A DNA stretch of 64,000 nt, taken from positions 4,265,001-4,329,000 of the forward strand of contig NZ_CP136336.1 of the NCBI RefSeq assembly GCF_032681285.1. Direction: 5' to 3'. The position numbers and the translations under genes are program-made. Origin of the DNA: Piscinibacter gummiphilus. GTDB taxonomy: Bacteria; Pseudomonadota; Gammaproteobacteria; Burkholderiales; Burkholderiaceae_C. Below the pieces are notes generated by a model. The model had not been told where the DNA came from, searched no databases, and worked only from the letters and a program-made list of their open reading frames with translations. Positions 33,940 through 43,027 of this stretch are shown here, one piece after another (the first letter of the stretch is position 1; every line of letters begins with the position of its first letter).

Positions 33940-34299
33940 CTAACGGGGGGCCTTCTTGTCGGCCTTCTGCTCGGCCTTCTGCTCGGCCTTCTTGTGCTTC
34001 TTGGCCCCCGGCACCAGCTGCCACGGCTTGGGCTTGGGCACGGTCAGCGAGCGGGTGTGGCAGGCATTGCAGTAGAAGCTCTTGGCGCCCTTCTCGCGCG
34101 CCGAGAGCGTGCGGCGCGAGTGGGTGAACTGGCCCGCGCAGCCCGCACAGGTGTAGCGCAGGTTGGCCGGAGTGGGCGCGTCGCGCCGGCCCTTGTGGGC
34201 GACGTTGCGTGTCTTCGGGCCGCGCTTGCGCGCCCACAACAGGCCGCCGAGAAACGCGGCGCCTGCGATGGCGGTGGCAAAGATCAGCTCCGGCGACAT
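33940..34299 (-). CDS. Small membrane-anchored zinc-ribbon-like protein
   Basis: A 119-residue protein: N-terminal hydrophobic segment (LIFATAIAGAAFLGGLLWA), then CAGC and CNAC pairs 26 residues apart that look like a zinc ribbon, then a Lys-rich tail with KAEQKAEQKADKK. It is not a recognised family. It ends 9 bases before the convergent LysR stop and lies 19 bases before the glutathione reductase stop, on the same strand but in front of its 3' end. Confidence 0.65.
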   Translation of the reverse strand: MSPELIFATAIAGAAFLGGLLWARKRGPKTRNVAHKGRRDAPTPANLRYTCAGCAGQFTHSRRTLSAREKGAKSFYCNACHTRSLTVPKPKPWQLVPGAKKHKKAEQKAEQKADKKAPR

Positions 34300-34318
34300 G
34301 CCCGGATTGTGTCTCCGA

Positions 34319-35719
34319 TCAGGGCTTCTCGGCCTCGACCACGCGCAACACCTCGCGCATGGTGACGAACTCTTCCGCACCCGTCGGGTGAATGCCGAGC
34401 GTGCGGTCGAACACCGCCTTGGTGAGGCCGCCCTGCATCGCCACCGCGAAGCCCTGCACCACTTCGCCCGCATCGTGGCCGACCATGTGCAGGCCCACGA
34501 CCCTGTCGCTCGCGTCGTCGACCAGCAGCTTCATCAGCGTGCGCTCGGTGCTCTCGGAAAGGGTGTGCTGCAGCGCCTTGAACTCGGCGCGGTACACGCG
34601 CAGCTTCGGGTAGGCGCGGCGCGCGGCCTCTTCGCTCAGGCCGACGGTGCCCACGTTAGGGTGGGTGAAGACGGCGGTGGGCACGAGGTCGTAGTCGATG
34701 GGCTGACGCACGAGCTTGCCGGCCACCGGCCCGAAGAGGCGGTCCACGAGGTACATCGCCTCGGCCAGCGCCACCGGCGTGAGCGCCTTGCGGCCCACCA
34801 GGTCGCCGAGCGCATGGATCGACGGCACACGGGTCTGCAAGCGGTCGTCGACGGGCACGGTGCCGTCCTTGTTGAGCGCGATGCCCAGCGCCTCCAGCCC
34901 CAGGCCCTCGGTGCGGGCACGGCGGCCGGTGGCGTGCAGCACCGCGTCGGCCTCCAGGGTCTGCCCGTTGCTCAGGCGCAGGCGCTGAATACCGCCTTGC
35001 CGTTCGGCTTCGGTGACGGTCGTCTCCAGGCACACCTTCACACCCTTCTTGCGCATCTCGCCGGTGAGGAAGACCGCCATCTCCTGGTCGAAGCCGCGCA
35101 GCAGGTGCGTGCCGCGGTGCACGAGCGTCACCTCGGCGCCCAGGCCGCGGAAGATCGAGGCGAACTCGCAGGCGATGTAGCCGCCGCCCACCACCACCAG
35201 GCGTTTCGGGAAGGGGTCGAGGTCGAACATGTCGTCGGAACTCTTGGCCCACGCATCACCGGGCAGGCCACTCTTCTCCGGCGCGCCGCCGGTGGCCAGC
35301 AGGATGTGCTGCGCGGTGAGGCGCTGCTCGCCGCCCGCGCAATCGACGGCCACGGTGTGCTCGTCGACCACCCGCGCCCAGCCGCGCAAGAGTTGCACGC
35401 CGGCGCCGTGCAACAGCCCTTCGTAGACACCGTTGAGCCGCTTGATCTCGGCCGCGCGCCGCTGCTTGAGCACGGCCCAGTCGAAGCGTGGGGCCTCGCC
35501 CACCCAGCCGAAGCCGTGCGATTGTTCGGCCCACTCGCCGAAGTACGCGGCGTAGCTGTAGAGCTTCTTCGGGATGCAGCCCACGTTGACGCAGGTGCCG
35601 CCCAGTGCACCGGCCTCGGCCACCACCACGCGCGCGCCGCGCTGCGCGGCCATGCGGCCGGCACGCACACCGCCGCTGCCGGCGCCGATCACAAACAGGT
35701 CACAGTCGAAATTGCTCAT
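34319..35719 (-). CDS. gor: Glutathione-disulfide reductase
   Basis: A 466-residue flavoprotein that reduces oxidised glutathione with NADPH. FAD motif GAGSGG (about 12-17), redox disulfide GGTCVNVGCIPKK (about 40-52), NADPH motif GGGYIACEFA (about 172-181) and the C-terminal HPTGAEE with catalytic His and Glu. The ATG at 35719 begins MSNFDCDLF; the longer frame upstream has no support. It diverges from the histidine kinase gene with a 133-base gap. Confidence 0.92.
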   Translation of the reverse strand: MSNFDCDLFVIGAGSGGVRAGRMAAQRGARVVVAEAGALGGTCVNVGCIPKKLYSYAAYFGEWAEQSHGFGWVGEAPRFDWAVLKQRRAAEIKRLNGVYEGLLHGAGVQLLRGWARVVDEHTVAVDCAGGEQRLTAQHILLATGGAPEKSGLPGDAWAKSSDDMFDLDPFPKRLVVVGGGYIACEFASIFRGLGAEVTLVHRGTHLLRGFDQEMAVFLTGEMRKKGVKVCLETTVTEAERQGGIQRLRLSNGQTLEADAVLHATGRRARTEGLGLEALGIALNKDGTVPVDDRLQTRVPSIHALGDLVGRKALTPVALAEAMYLVDRLFGPVAGKLVRQPIDYDLVPTAVFTHPNVGTVGLSEEAARRAYPKLRVYRAEFKALQHTLSESTERTLMKLLVDDASDRVVGLHMVGHDAGEVVQGFAVAMQGGLTKAVFDRTLGIHPTGAEEFVTMREVLRVVEAEKP

Positions 35720-35852
35720 GGCGCAGGCCCCGGTTGATACGGGGGCGAGGGTACCGAATCCGACGGTTCGGCGTCGAACCCGGCCCATTCGGGTGCACCA
35801 TGCCAAGGTTGTCGATGGCATCAACACGCGTGGCGCCCAGCCACCACACACC

Positions 35853-36983
35853 ATGACCGACCGACCTGCTCCCGATCTCGCGTACCACATGCGCCTGCTG
35901 GTGGACCATGTGCCTTCCATGTTGGCCTACTGGGACCGCAACCTCCTGTGCCGATTCGCCAACCGGGCCTACACGACCTGGTTCGGGGCCGATCCCGACA
36001 AGCTGATCGGCACCTCCATCCGCGACCTGCTCGGCCCCGAGCTCTACGCCTTGAACGAAGTCCACATCCTCGGCGCACTGCGAGGCGAAGAGCAGCTCTT
36101 CGAGCGGATCGTGCCGGGGCCTGACGGCGTGAAGCGCCACAGCCTGGCGAACTACATCCCCGACATCCAGGACGGCATCGTTCGGGGCTTCATGGTCCAG
36201 GTCACCGAGGTGACCCAGCTCAAGGAAGTGCAGGCTGCGCTGCGCCAGGAGCAGGCACTGCGCGCGCAGGCCGAAGAGCACTCACGCGAACTCAAGGCCC
36301 TGCTCACCGAGCGCAGCGAGATGCTGGACGTGCTCGCACACGAAGTGCGGCAACCGCTGAACAATGCATCTGCCGCCATCCAGAGCGCCGCAGCCGCGCT
36401 GCGGGCTGCAGGCGAGACGCTCGGCACCACCAGCCTCACGCGCGCACAGGCCGTGATGAGCCAGGTGCTGGCGAACATCGACAACACGCTGGCCGTGGCC
36501 TCCCTGCTCGCGCGCCAGGAGCCTGCCGACCGGCTCGACACCGACATCGACACCCTGGTGTCGGTCGTCATCGCCGACATGCCTGCGAGCGAGCGCGACC
36601 GGATTCACGTGGAGCGACTCACTGCCACGCGAACCGCCTCGATGGACATGGGCCTCATGCGCCTGGCGCTGAGAAACCTGCTCTCGAACGCACTGAAGTT
36701 CAGCCCGCCGCATGCGCCCGTGCAGGTAAGGTTGCTCGATTCCGACGAACCGCTCGCGCTCGTCATCGAGGTGAGCGACGTGGGAGGTGGGCTGGAGCCC
36801 CAGGTCGCGCAGCGTGTGTTCCAGCGTGGCGTCAAGGGCAGCAGCGGGTCCTCAGGGCACGGACTGGGTCTTTACATCGTGCGCCGGGTGATGGAGCTGC
36901 ACGGCGGCAGCGTCGAACTGGCCAGGACCGACGCCACGGGCACCACCATGCGCCTCGTTCTCGCGCAGTCCACCCAAGACTGA
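35853..36983 (+). CDS. PAS-domain histidine kinase
   Basis: A 376-residue sensor kinase without membrane segments. PAS domain residues 10-130 (HVPSMLAYWDRNLLCRFANR), a linker helix, HisKA with phosphoacceptor His163 in LAHEVRQPLN, and HATPase_c with LLSNALKFS, DVGGGL and HGLGLYIVRR (about 335-344). It should sense a cytoplasmic signal and pass phosphate to a response regulator; the one encoded tail-to-tail 7 bases away is the obvious partner. Start chosen at ATG 35853, as the residues before it are low-complexity and overlap the divergent gene. Confidence 0.88.
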   Translation: MTDRPAPDLAYHMRLLVDHVPSMLAYWDRNLLCRFANRAYTTWFGADPDKLIGTSIRDLLGPELYALNEVHILGALRGEEQLFERIVPGPDGVKRHSLANYIPDIQDGIVRGFMVQVTEVTQLKEVQAALRQEQALRAQAEEHSRELKALLTERSEMLDVLAHEVRQPLNNASAAIQSAAAALRAAGETLGTTSLTRAQAVMSQVLANIDNTLAVASLLARQEPADRLDTDIDTLVSVVIADMPASERDRIHVERLTATRTASMDMGLMRLALRNLLSNALKFSPPHAPVQVRLLDSDEPLALVIEVSDVGGGLEPQVAQRVFQRGVKGSSGSSGHGLGLYIVRRVMELHGGSVELARTDATGTTMRLVLAQSTQD

Positions 36984-36990
36984 TACGGGG

Positions 36991-37683
36991 TCACACCGCG
37001 ACAAGCGGAGCGCGAAAGACGTAGCCCACCCGGGCCTTGGTTTGCAGTGGCACCACGGCTGGCGTGGCCCGCTCCACGCGCCTGCGCAAGCGAAAGATCA
37101 CCGCGTTGAGGCCGTCGCCGCCCGATTCGGCATTCATCGACCGGCCGAGACGCTGAAGCAGCACCTCCCGACTGACGACCTCGCCTTGGGCGTCGACGAA
37201 GCATTCCATCACCGACAGGTCGGCCGCGCTCAAGTCCACCCGTGATCCGTCGGGTGCGACCAATTGGCTGGCGCGCCGATCGAGCTTCCACTGAGCCGCG
37301 TCCGCCGCCTTCACGCTGCCCGCCCGGCGCTGCACGGCGGCGATCGCCAGCGCGACCTGCTCGAACTGCACCGGCTTGGCGAGGTACATGTCGGCACCCG
37401 CGTCGATGATGTCCTTGAACACCTCCGGCGCATGGCGGCCCGACACGACCAGGATCCCGGCGTCGGTGCGGCGGCGCAGCACCTTGATCAGGTTCACCCC
37501 ATCTACGCCGGGCAGCATCAGATCGACAACATAGAACCCATAGGCATAAGGCTCGGGGTGCACCAGCAGGTCAGCGCTGTCCCGGAAGACGTCGACCTGC
37601 ACGCCGAGGCCCCGCAGGTGCTCCGAGAGGAATTCCGTGTATTCAAGGTCGTCGTCGACCAGAGCAAGGGTGGCGGGAAGCAT
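36991..37683 (-). CDS. OmpR/PhoB-type response regulator
   Basis: A 230-residue regulator. Receiver domain 1-115 with acidic pocket VDDD (9-12), phosphoacceptor Asp54 in VVDLMLPG and Lys103 in LAKPV. The C-terminal winged helix (about 130-228) binds DNA, with the typical GDGLNAVIFRLRRRVE recognition region. It is convergent with the histidine kinase gene, an unusual arrangement for a cognate pair, and divergent from the chemoreceptor gene. Confidence 0.88.
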   Translation of the reverse strand: MLPATLALVDDDLEYTEFLSEHLRGLGVQVDVFRDSADLLVHPEPYAYGFYVVDLMLPGVDGVNLIKVLRRRTDAGILVVSGRHAPEVFKDIIDAGADMYLAKPVQFEQVALAIAAVQRRAGSVKAADAAQWKLDRRASQLVAPDGSRVDLSAADLSVMECFVDAQGEVVSREVLLQRLGRSMNAESGGDGLNAVIFRLRRRVERATPAVVPLQTKARVGYVFRAPLVAV

Positions 37684-37794
37684 TGTCTGTACTGCACTTT
37701 GCCAGCGTTGATTGAATCAGGCCGCCACAAGTGGTGGTACTGAAAGCAGGGGCTTTTATCCCACCTTATTCGCTTGACAGCTAATAAATTCGCT

Positions 37795-37820
37795 TAAGGA
37801 TGATCTTGTTCGTTCGATAA
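37795..37820 (+). promoter_or_regulatory. Candidate flagellar sigma-28-like promoter for chemoreceptor
   Basis: TAAG (37795-37798) and TTCGATAA (37813-37820) resemble TAAA and GCCGATAA of class-3 flagellar promoters, with a spacer one base shorter than usual. A TTGACA lies upstream at 37774 but has no good -10 at 17 bases. The chemoreceptor ATG is 80 bases downstream. Confidence 0.3.
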
Positions 37821-37899
37821 GCAGTGGACAAGAAGATCTCCGTCATGAACTTCAGACGGCGATCCCTGTTGTGCAAGCCCTCCAATGAACGGAACAGGT

Positions 37900-39453
37900 A
37901 TGAGAACCAACCTCCCCATCACCCAGCGCGAGTACCCCATCGGCCCCGACGTGACGCTGATGTCGACGACGGACTGCGACAGCCGCATCACTTACTGCAA
38001 CGCGGCGTTCCTGCAGGTCAGCGGGTTCGAGCGAGAGGAGCTCATGGGCCAGCCGCACAACGAGGTGCGCCACCCCGACATGCCCACCCAGGCCTTTGCC
38101 GACATGTGGGAGACGCTCAAGGCCGGCCAGTCGTGGACGGGCCTGGTGAAGAACCGCCGCAAGAACGGCGACCACTACTGGGTGCGCGCCAATGCCACGC
38201 CGGTGCGCCGCAATGGCCGGGTGGTCGGCTACATGTCCGTTCGGACGACCCCTTCACGCGCAGAGATCGACACCGCGGAGACGCTCTATCGGGCGTTTCG
38301 CGAAGGGCATGCCGGCAACCGGCGCTTCCACCGCGGCCTGATCGTTCGCACCGGCGCGATGGCGTGGGCGTCGGCGCTGCAGCTCATGCCCGTGCGATGG
38401 CGGCTCCACGGCACCTTGCTGGCCGCGCTTCTCACGGCCATCGCGCTGGCGGCGAGCTTCGGCCTGGGCGGCGCGGCCTTGGCCGGATTCTCCGGCGCCA
38501 CGGCGGGCATGACGGCGTTGCTGGCGATGTGGCTCGAGCGGCAGATCGCCCGCCCCCTCCAGTCGGTGCTGAAGCAGGCCCTGGAAGTGGCAGCCGGACA
38601 GCCTGCGGCCAGCGCAGACATGAACCGTGCCGACGAGATCGGACTCATCCTGCGTGCCATCAACCAGGCGGGCTTGAACCTGCGCTCCCTCATCGACGAT
38701 GTGAGCGAGCAGGTTTCAGGCCTGCAGACGGCCAGCGGTGAAATTGCCCAAGGCAACAGCGAGCTGAGCTCGCGCACCGAGCAGGCCGCCTCCAACCTTC
38801 AGCAGACAGCGGCATCGATGGAGCAGATGACGGCCACCGTGGCGAAGAACGCCGACACCGCGCGTCAGGCGACCGTGCTCGCAGGCAGTGCGAGCGACGT
38901 CGCGGCCAAGGGCGGCGACATGGTCGAACTCGTGGTGCAGACCATGCAGAAGATCAGCACCTCGAGCAAGAAGATCGCCGACATCATCGGCGTGATCGAC
39001 GGCATTGCGTTCCAGACCAACATCCTCGCGCTCAACGCCGCCGTCGAAGCAGCACGTGCCGGCGAGCAGGGGCGTGGGTTTGCGGTGGTGGCGGCCGAAG
39101 TGCGCAGCCTTGCGCAGCGCAGTGCCGAGGCGGCCAAGGAGATCAAGAGCCTCATCGGCGACAGCGTCGACAAGGTGGAAGCCGGCGCGAAGCTCGTCGA
39201 CGACGCGGGACGCACGATGGAAGAAATCGTGGCGCAGGTGCAGCAGGTGTCCGACCTGATCGGCGGGATCAGCTCCTCGACCACCGAGCAAAGCACGGGC
39301 ATCACGCAGGTCAATGCCGCGGTCGGGCAACTCGATCAGATGACGCAGCAGAACGCAGCGCTCGTCGAGCAAAGTTCTGCGGCCGCCGAAGGCATGAAAT
39401 GGCAGGCGCACCGTCTTGTGGAAGCCATCAAGGTGTACGACAAGACGGTCTGA
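37900..39453 (+). CDS. Aer-like methyl-accepting chemotaxis protein
   Basis: A 517-residue chemoreceptor. The N-terminal PAS domain ([20 protein letters not shown] and HPDMP) matches Aer-type redox/oxygen sensors, which use FAD. One or two hydrophobic segments lie at about 165-210, a HAMP-like linker to about 265, then the signalling domain with the conserved hairpin tip (about 365-410, [21 protein letters not shown]). It begins at ATG 37900 with GGAACAGG upstream. It would couple aerotaxis to CheA/CheW. It ends directly at the DNA ligase stop, which abuts it. Confidence 0.88.
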   Translation: MRTNLPITQREYPIGPDVTLMSTTDCDSRITYCNAAFLQVSGFEREELMGQPHNEVRHPDMPTQAFADMWETLKAGQSWTGLVKNRRKNGDHYWVRANATPVRRNGRVVGYMSVRTTPSRAEIDTAETLYRAFREGHAGNRRFHRGLIVRTGAMAWASALQLMPVRWRLHGTLLAALLTAIALAASFGLGGAALAGFSGATAGMTALLAMWLERQIARPLQSVLKQALEVAAGQPAASADMNRADEIGLILRAINQAGLNLRSLIDDVSEQVSGLQTASGEIAQGNSELSSRTEQAASNLQQTAASMEQMTATVAKNADTARQATVLAGSASDVAAKGGDMVELVVQTMQKISTSSKKIADIIGVIDGIAFQTNILALNAAVEAARAGEQGRGFAVVAAEVRSLAQRSAEAAKEIKSLIGDSVDKVEAGAKLVDDAGRTMEEIVAQVQQVSDLIGGISSSTTEQSTGITQVNAAVGQLDQMTQQNAALVEQSSAAAEGMKWQAHRLVEAIKVYDKTV

Positions 39454-41139
39454 TCAGTCGCTGTGGCTCATCAAGGCTTGCAGTGTCGCCAGCGTGTCGG
39501 CTTCGTGCAGCGGCTTGTCGGAACGGACGCGCAGCATGCGGGGGAATCGCACCGCGATGCCGCTCTTGTGGCGGGTGCTGCGGTTGATGCCTTCGAAACC
39601 GAGTTCGAACACCATGCTGGGCCTGACGCTGCGCACCGGGCCGAACTTCTCGAGCGTGGTGGCGCGGATCACACGGTCGACGTCACGAAACTCCTCGTCG
39701 GTGAGACCGGAGTAGGCCTTGGCGAAGGGCACGAGCTGCAGGCCGTCGGGCTGGGCGGGCTCGCGCCGCTCGATGGCGTCGAGCACGGCCTTCGCCTCTT
39801 CCGCATCGGCCGGCTGGCGGTTCCACACCGCGAAGGTGTAGTCGGTGTAGACGCTGGCACGGCGGCCGTGGCCGGCCTGGGCGTAGATGAGCACGCAATC
39901 GACCGAGAGCGGCGCAATCTTCCACTTCCACCAGGTGCCATCTGCCTTGGTGCGGCCGCTGCCGTAGCGGGCGTCGCGGTGCTTGAGCATGAAGCCTTCG
40001 ACACCGCGGGCGCGCGACTCCTGTCTCACCTCTTCGAGTTCAGCCCAGGTGCGGCGCTCGACGGTCGGCGACACCATCAGCCCCGGCAGCGCCAGCAAGG
40101 CCTCGCGGCGCCGGTGCTGCGGCCAGCTGCGGATGTCTTCGCCCTGCCACTCCAGCAGGTCGTAGGCCATGAAGCTCACCGGGGCCTCGGCGAGGATCTT
40201 CTTGCCGAGCAGCTTGCGGCCGATGCGCTGCTGCAAGAGGTTGAACGGTGCCGGCTTGCCATCCTTCCACACGAGGATCTCGCCATCGACCACCGTGCCG
40301 TCGGGCCACTGGCCGGCGATGGCCATCACCTCTGGGAAGCGCTCGGTCACGAGCTCTTCGCCACGCGACCAGACCCAGATGTTGCCGGCGCGGCGCACCA
40401 CCTGCGCGCGGATGCCGTCGTACTTCCATTCGACGAGCCAGTCGCTTGGCGGCCCGAGGCGCGTGTCGAACTCCGTCAGCGGCTGCTCGAGCGCATGCGC
40501 GAGGAAGAAGGGATAGGGCTGGCCCGAGCCGCTCGGCGCCTGCACCGACGCGTGGTCGAGCAGCGCCCTGTAGCCCGCCGCATCGGGCCGCGCGGTCTTG
40601 TCGGTGTAGCCCATCATGCGCTGCGCCACGAGCTTCGCGTCGAGACCCGCATGCGCGGCGAGCGCACGCTGCACCAGCAGCTTGCTCACCCCCACGCGAA
40701 AACCACCGCCGATGAGTTTGGTGAGCAGGAAGCGGCCCGTGGCGTCGAGCTCGCGCCAGTAGCCGGCGATGCGCTCGGCCTGCTGCTCGGGCGTGGCCGT
40801 GCGCAGCGGCAGCAGGCGTTGCTCGACCCATTCGGCCAGGCCCACATCGCTCGTGTGCATCGACATCGGCAGCACGTGCGCGATCGTCTCGGCGAGGTCG
40901 CCCACCGCCTGGTAGCACTCGTCGAAGAGCCAGGGCTCGATGCCCGCCTGGCGGCGCGCCATCTCGCTCAGCACGCCCGTCGGGATCACCTGCCGTGGCT
41001 TGCCACCGGAGAGAAAGTACACGGCCCAGGCGGCATCGGCGTCGGGCGCTTCGTCGAAGTAGCGCTTGAGGGCATCGACCTTCGCGTTGGTCGCGGTGCT
41101 CGCGTCGAGCTCGTTGAAGAGTTGCGCGAATCGCTTCAT
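39454..41139 (-). CDS. ATP-dependent DNA ligase (LigD/LigB-type, single)
   Basis: A 561-residue ATP-dependent ligase that seals DNA nicks. N-terminal DNA-binding domain (1-200), adenylation motif EWKYDGIR (Lys239), motif III region VVDGEILVW, motif IV GVEGFMLK, motif V WWKWKIAPLSVD, then OB fold. It is translationally coupled (ATGA) to an exonuclease gene, an arrangement seen in bacterial ligase-exonuclease-helicase clusters; the helicase that is usually next is not here. Its role is likely a back-up repair pathway beside the NAD-dependent LigA. Confidence 0.88.
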   Translation of the reverse strand: MKRFAQLFNELDASTATNAKVDALKRYFDEAPDADAAWAVYFLSGGKPRQVIPTGVLSEMARRQAGIEPWLFDECYQAVGDLAETIAHVLPMSMHTSDVGLAEWVEQRLLPLRTATPEQQAERIAGYWRELDATGRFLLTKLIGGGFRVGVSKLLVQRALAAHAGLDAKLVAQRMMGYTDKTARPDAAGYRALLDHASVQAPSGSGQPYPFFLAHALEQPLTEFDTRLGPPSDWLVEWKYDGIRAQVVRRAGNIWVWSRGEELVTERFPEVMAIAGQWPDGTVVDGEILVWKDGKPAPFNLLQQRIGRKLLGKKILAEAPVSFMAYDLLEWQGEDIRSWPQHRRREALLALPGLMVSPTVERRTWAELEEVRQESRARGVEGFMLKHRDARYGSGRTKADGTWWKWKIAPLSVDCVLIYAQAGHGRRASVYTDYTFAVWNRQPADAEEAKAVLDAIERREPAQPDGLQLVPFAKAYSGLTDEEFRDVDRVIRATTLEKFGPVRSVRPSMVFELGFEGINRSTRHKSGIAVRFPRMLRVRSDKPLHEADTLATLQALMSHSD

Positions 41140-42257
41140 TCGTTGCTCTCGGGGAAACGCCGGGCCGCCCCCAAGTTTCCCGAGCCCCCCTGGGGGGCCG
41201 CCGCCGTACTCGGCGGCTCGGGGGTCTCATCTCCACCGGCGGGCTTCTCGACGTCGGCCCGCTCGTCGTCGTACTCGGTCTCGAAAGCCTCGGCCTGCAA
41301 GCCCTGCTCCTGCAGCCAACGCACCATGATCGCCTCGTAGCCGTGGGTCACGATCACCCGCTCGGCGCCGGTCTCTCGGATGGCGCGTTGCAGGCCCGGC
41401 CAGTCGGCGTGGTCGCTCAGCACGAAGCCGCGGTCGACGGCACGACGGCGGCGTGCGCCGCGCAGCTGCATCCAGCCGCTGGCGAAGGCATCGCTCGCAT
41501 CGCCGAAGCGGCGGGCCCAGGCGGAGCCCTGTACCGAGGGCGGTGCGATGACGAGCGCACGTGACAGCGCGGCCTTGTCGAGATCGGTCACGCGGTGCGT
41601 GGCCGGCAGCGCCACACCGGCCGCGCGGTAGGCCTCGTTCAGCGGGTCAACCGCACCGTGCGTGACGATCGGCCCGATGGCCGGGTCGACACCCGCGAGG
41701 ATGCGCTGCGCCTTGCCGAAGCTGTAGCCCATCAGCAGGCTCGCGCGGCCCGCGTCGGCGTTGCGCTGCCACCAGCGGTCGATGTCGTCGAACACCTCGC
41801 GCTGCGGCTGCCAGCGGTAGATCGGCAGGCCGAAGGTCGACTCGGTGATGAAGCAGTGGCAGCGCACGGGCTCGAAGGGCTCGCAGGTGGTGTTGTGGTC
41901 CTCCGCGCCGGAGACGAAGTAGTCACCCGAGGCCACCCACACCTGGCCGCCGTGTTCGAGCCGCACCTGCGCCGAGCCGAGCACATGGCCGGCGGGGTGC
42001 AGGCTCAGGCGCACGCCGTGGTGGTCGATCGTCTCGCCGTAGGCGAGTGTCTGCAGCTGGATGTCGGCGCCCAGGCGCGAGCGCAGCACGCCTTCGGACT
42101 TCTGCGAGGCGAGGTAGTGGCCGTTGCCCATGCGCGCGTGGTCGCCATGCGCATGCGTGATGACGGCGCGCGCCACCGGCCGCCACGGGTCGATGTAGAA
42201 GTCGCCCGCTGGGCAGTAGAGGCCTTCGGGGCGCTGGACGATGAGGTCGCCATTCAT
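41136..42257 (-). CDS. Ligase-associated DNA exonuclease (metallo-beta-lactamase/beta-CASP fold)
   Basis: A 373-residue metal-dependent nuclease. THAHGDH (about residues 33-39) is the metal-binding motif, with later metal ligands HPAGHVLGS and ASGDY, and the C-terminal SDHADW. It belongs to the exonucleases encoded next to ATP-dependent ligases. The last 30 residues (ETPEPPSTAAAPQGG and beyond) are low complexity because a palindromic repeat runs through the 3' end of the gene. Start ATG at 42257; the longer frame upstream has no support. Confidence 0.88.
   Translation of the reverse strand: MNGDLIVQRPEGLYCPAGDFYIDPWRPVARAVITHAHGDHARMGNGHYLASQKSEGVLRSRLGADIQLQTLAYGETIDHHGVRLSLHPAGHVLGSAQVRLEHGGQVWVASGDYFVSGAEDHNTTCEPFEPVRCHCFITESTFGLPIYRWQPQREVFDDIDRWWQRNADAGRASLLMGYSFGKAQRILAGVDPAIGPIVTHGAVDPLNEAYRAAGVALPATHRVTDLDKAALSRALVIAPPSVQGSAWARRFGDASDAFASGWMQLRGARRRRAVDRGFVLSDHADWPGLQRAIRETGAERVIVTHGYEAIMVRWLQEQGLQAEAFETEYDDERADVEKPAGGDETPEPPSTAAAPQGGSGNLGAARRFPESNE
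41179..41222. repeat. REP-like palindromic element inside exonuclease 3' end
   Basis: Nested inverted repeats: outer arms CCCGAGCC (41179-41186) and GGCTCGGG (41215-41222), with an inner GCCCCCC/GGGGGGC hairpin (41184-41198). The sequence is more extreme in G+C than its surroundings and is flanked by CCAAGTTTCC. This resembles dispersed palindromes common in Burkholderiales chromosomes, which I recall but cannot search for. Confidence 0.5.
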
Positions 42258-42406
42258 GTGCTCAGGCCGGCAAACGGCAGGCCGCGGTGCTGAAGCAAAC
42301 CCTTGCAATTCTTCCCCACTCCTGGGGGAGGGGCGCGAGGCCGGGGGCTTTCGACAATCGCCGCTTCATTTTCACGGCGACCGAAGCGCCGACATCGATC
42401 CCCACC

Positions 42407-43015
42407 ATGACCAAGACCGGACTCGCCACACTGCTCGCCACCTCGCTCTGCCTGACCGCCTGCGACAAGCCACTCGAAGAGCGAGGCTGCACCGACGAAG
42501 ACGTGCAAGTGCTGGCGCGCAAGCTGCTCGTGATGCAGTTCAACGAGTTCGCCAAACCCATGACCTCGGGCGAGCGCCTGATGCAAAGCTATGGGCAGAG
42601 CAGCAGCACCCAGCCGATCCTCAACAGCATCAAGGCCAGCGCCTTGAAGCCCGACAGCGTGCAGCTCTCGGAGGTCAAGGCCTTGTTCGAGCCGAAGACA
42701 CCGACAGCCGAGCGCCCGGTGGGCCTGCGCGAGGCGTCTTACCTGTATGGCTGCTCGGCGAAGGCGCGCGTCGAGCTGCCGGCGGCTTCGGCAGAGCGCA
42801 TCGCGAAGATGCCGGTGCTGGCGAAAGTCACCCAGCTCGACGGCCAGGCGCTGACGCTCGACGTGCTCTACACCACCGAGCGCGAAGGCGATCGCCGCAT
42901 GCAGGTGGGCGTGGCGATGACCCACCCGATGCTCAAGACCCTGCTCGCCGTGGCCTTGCGCAACGAGCGCGAGCCGAGCGCAGAAGAGAAGGCGGAGGCC
43001 GCCTCCGCGCCCTGA
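42407..43015 (+). CDS. Hypothetical lipoprotein (202 aa)
   Basis: An envelope lipoprotein with lipobox LCLTAC (Cys19) after an MTKTGLATLLATS signal. The body is Glu/Lys/Ala-rich with Cys in RGCTDED and YGCSAK, maybe a disulfide. It has no recognised domain. The ATG at 42407 was chosen because it starts the signal; upstream sequence is not coding-like. It lies alone between divergent exonuclease and convergent cardiolipin synthase genes. Confidence 0.65.
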   Translation: MTKTGLATLLATSLCLTACDKPLEERGCTDEDVQVLARKLLVMQFNEFAKPMTSGERLMQSYGQSSSTQPILNSIKASALKPDSVQLSEVKALFEPKTPTAERPVGLREASYLYGCSAKARVELPAASAERIAKMPVLAKVTQLDGQALTLDVLYTTEREGDRRMQVGVAMTHPMLKTLLAVALRNEREPSAEEKAEAASAP

Positions 43016-43027
43016 TGCGCCGCGCGC

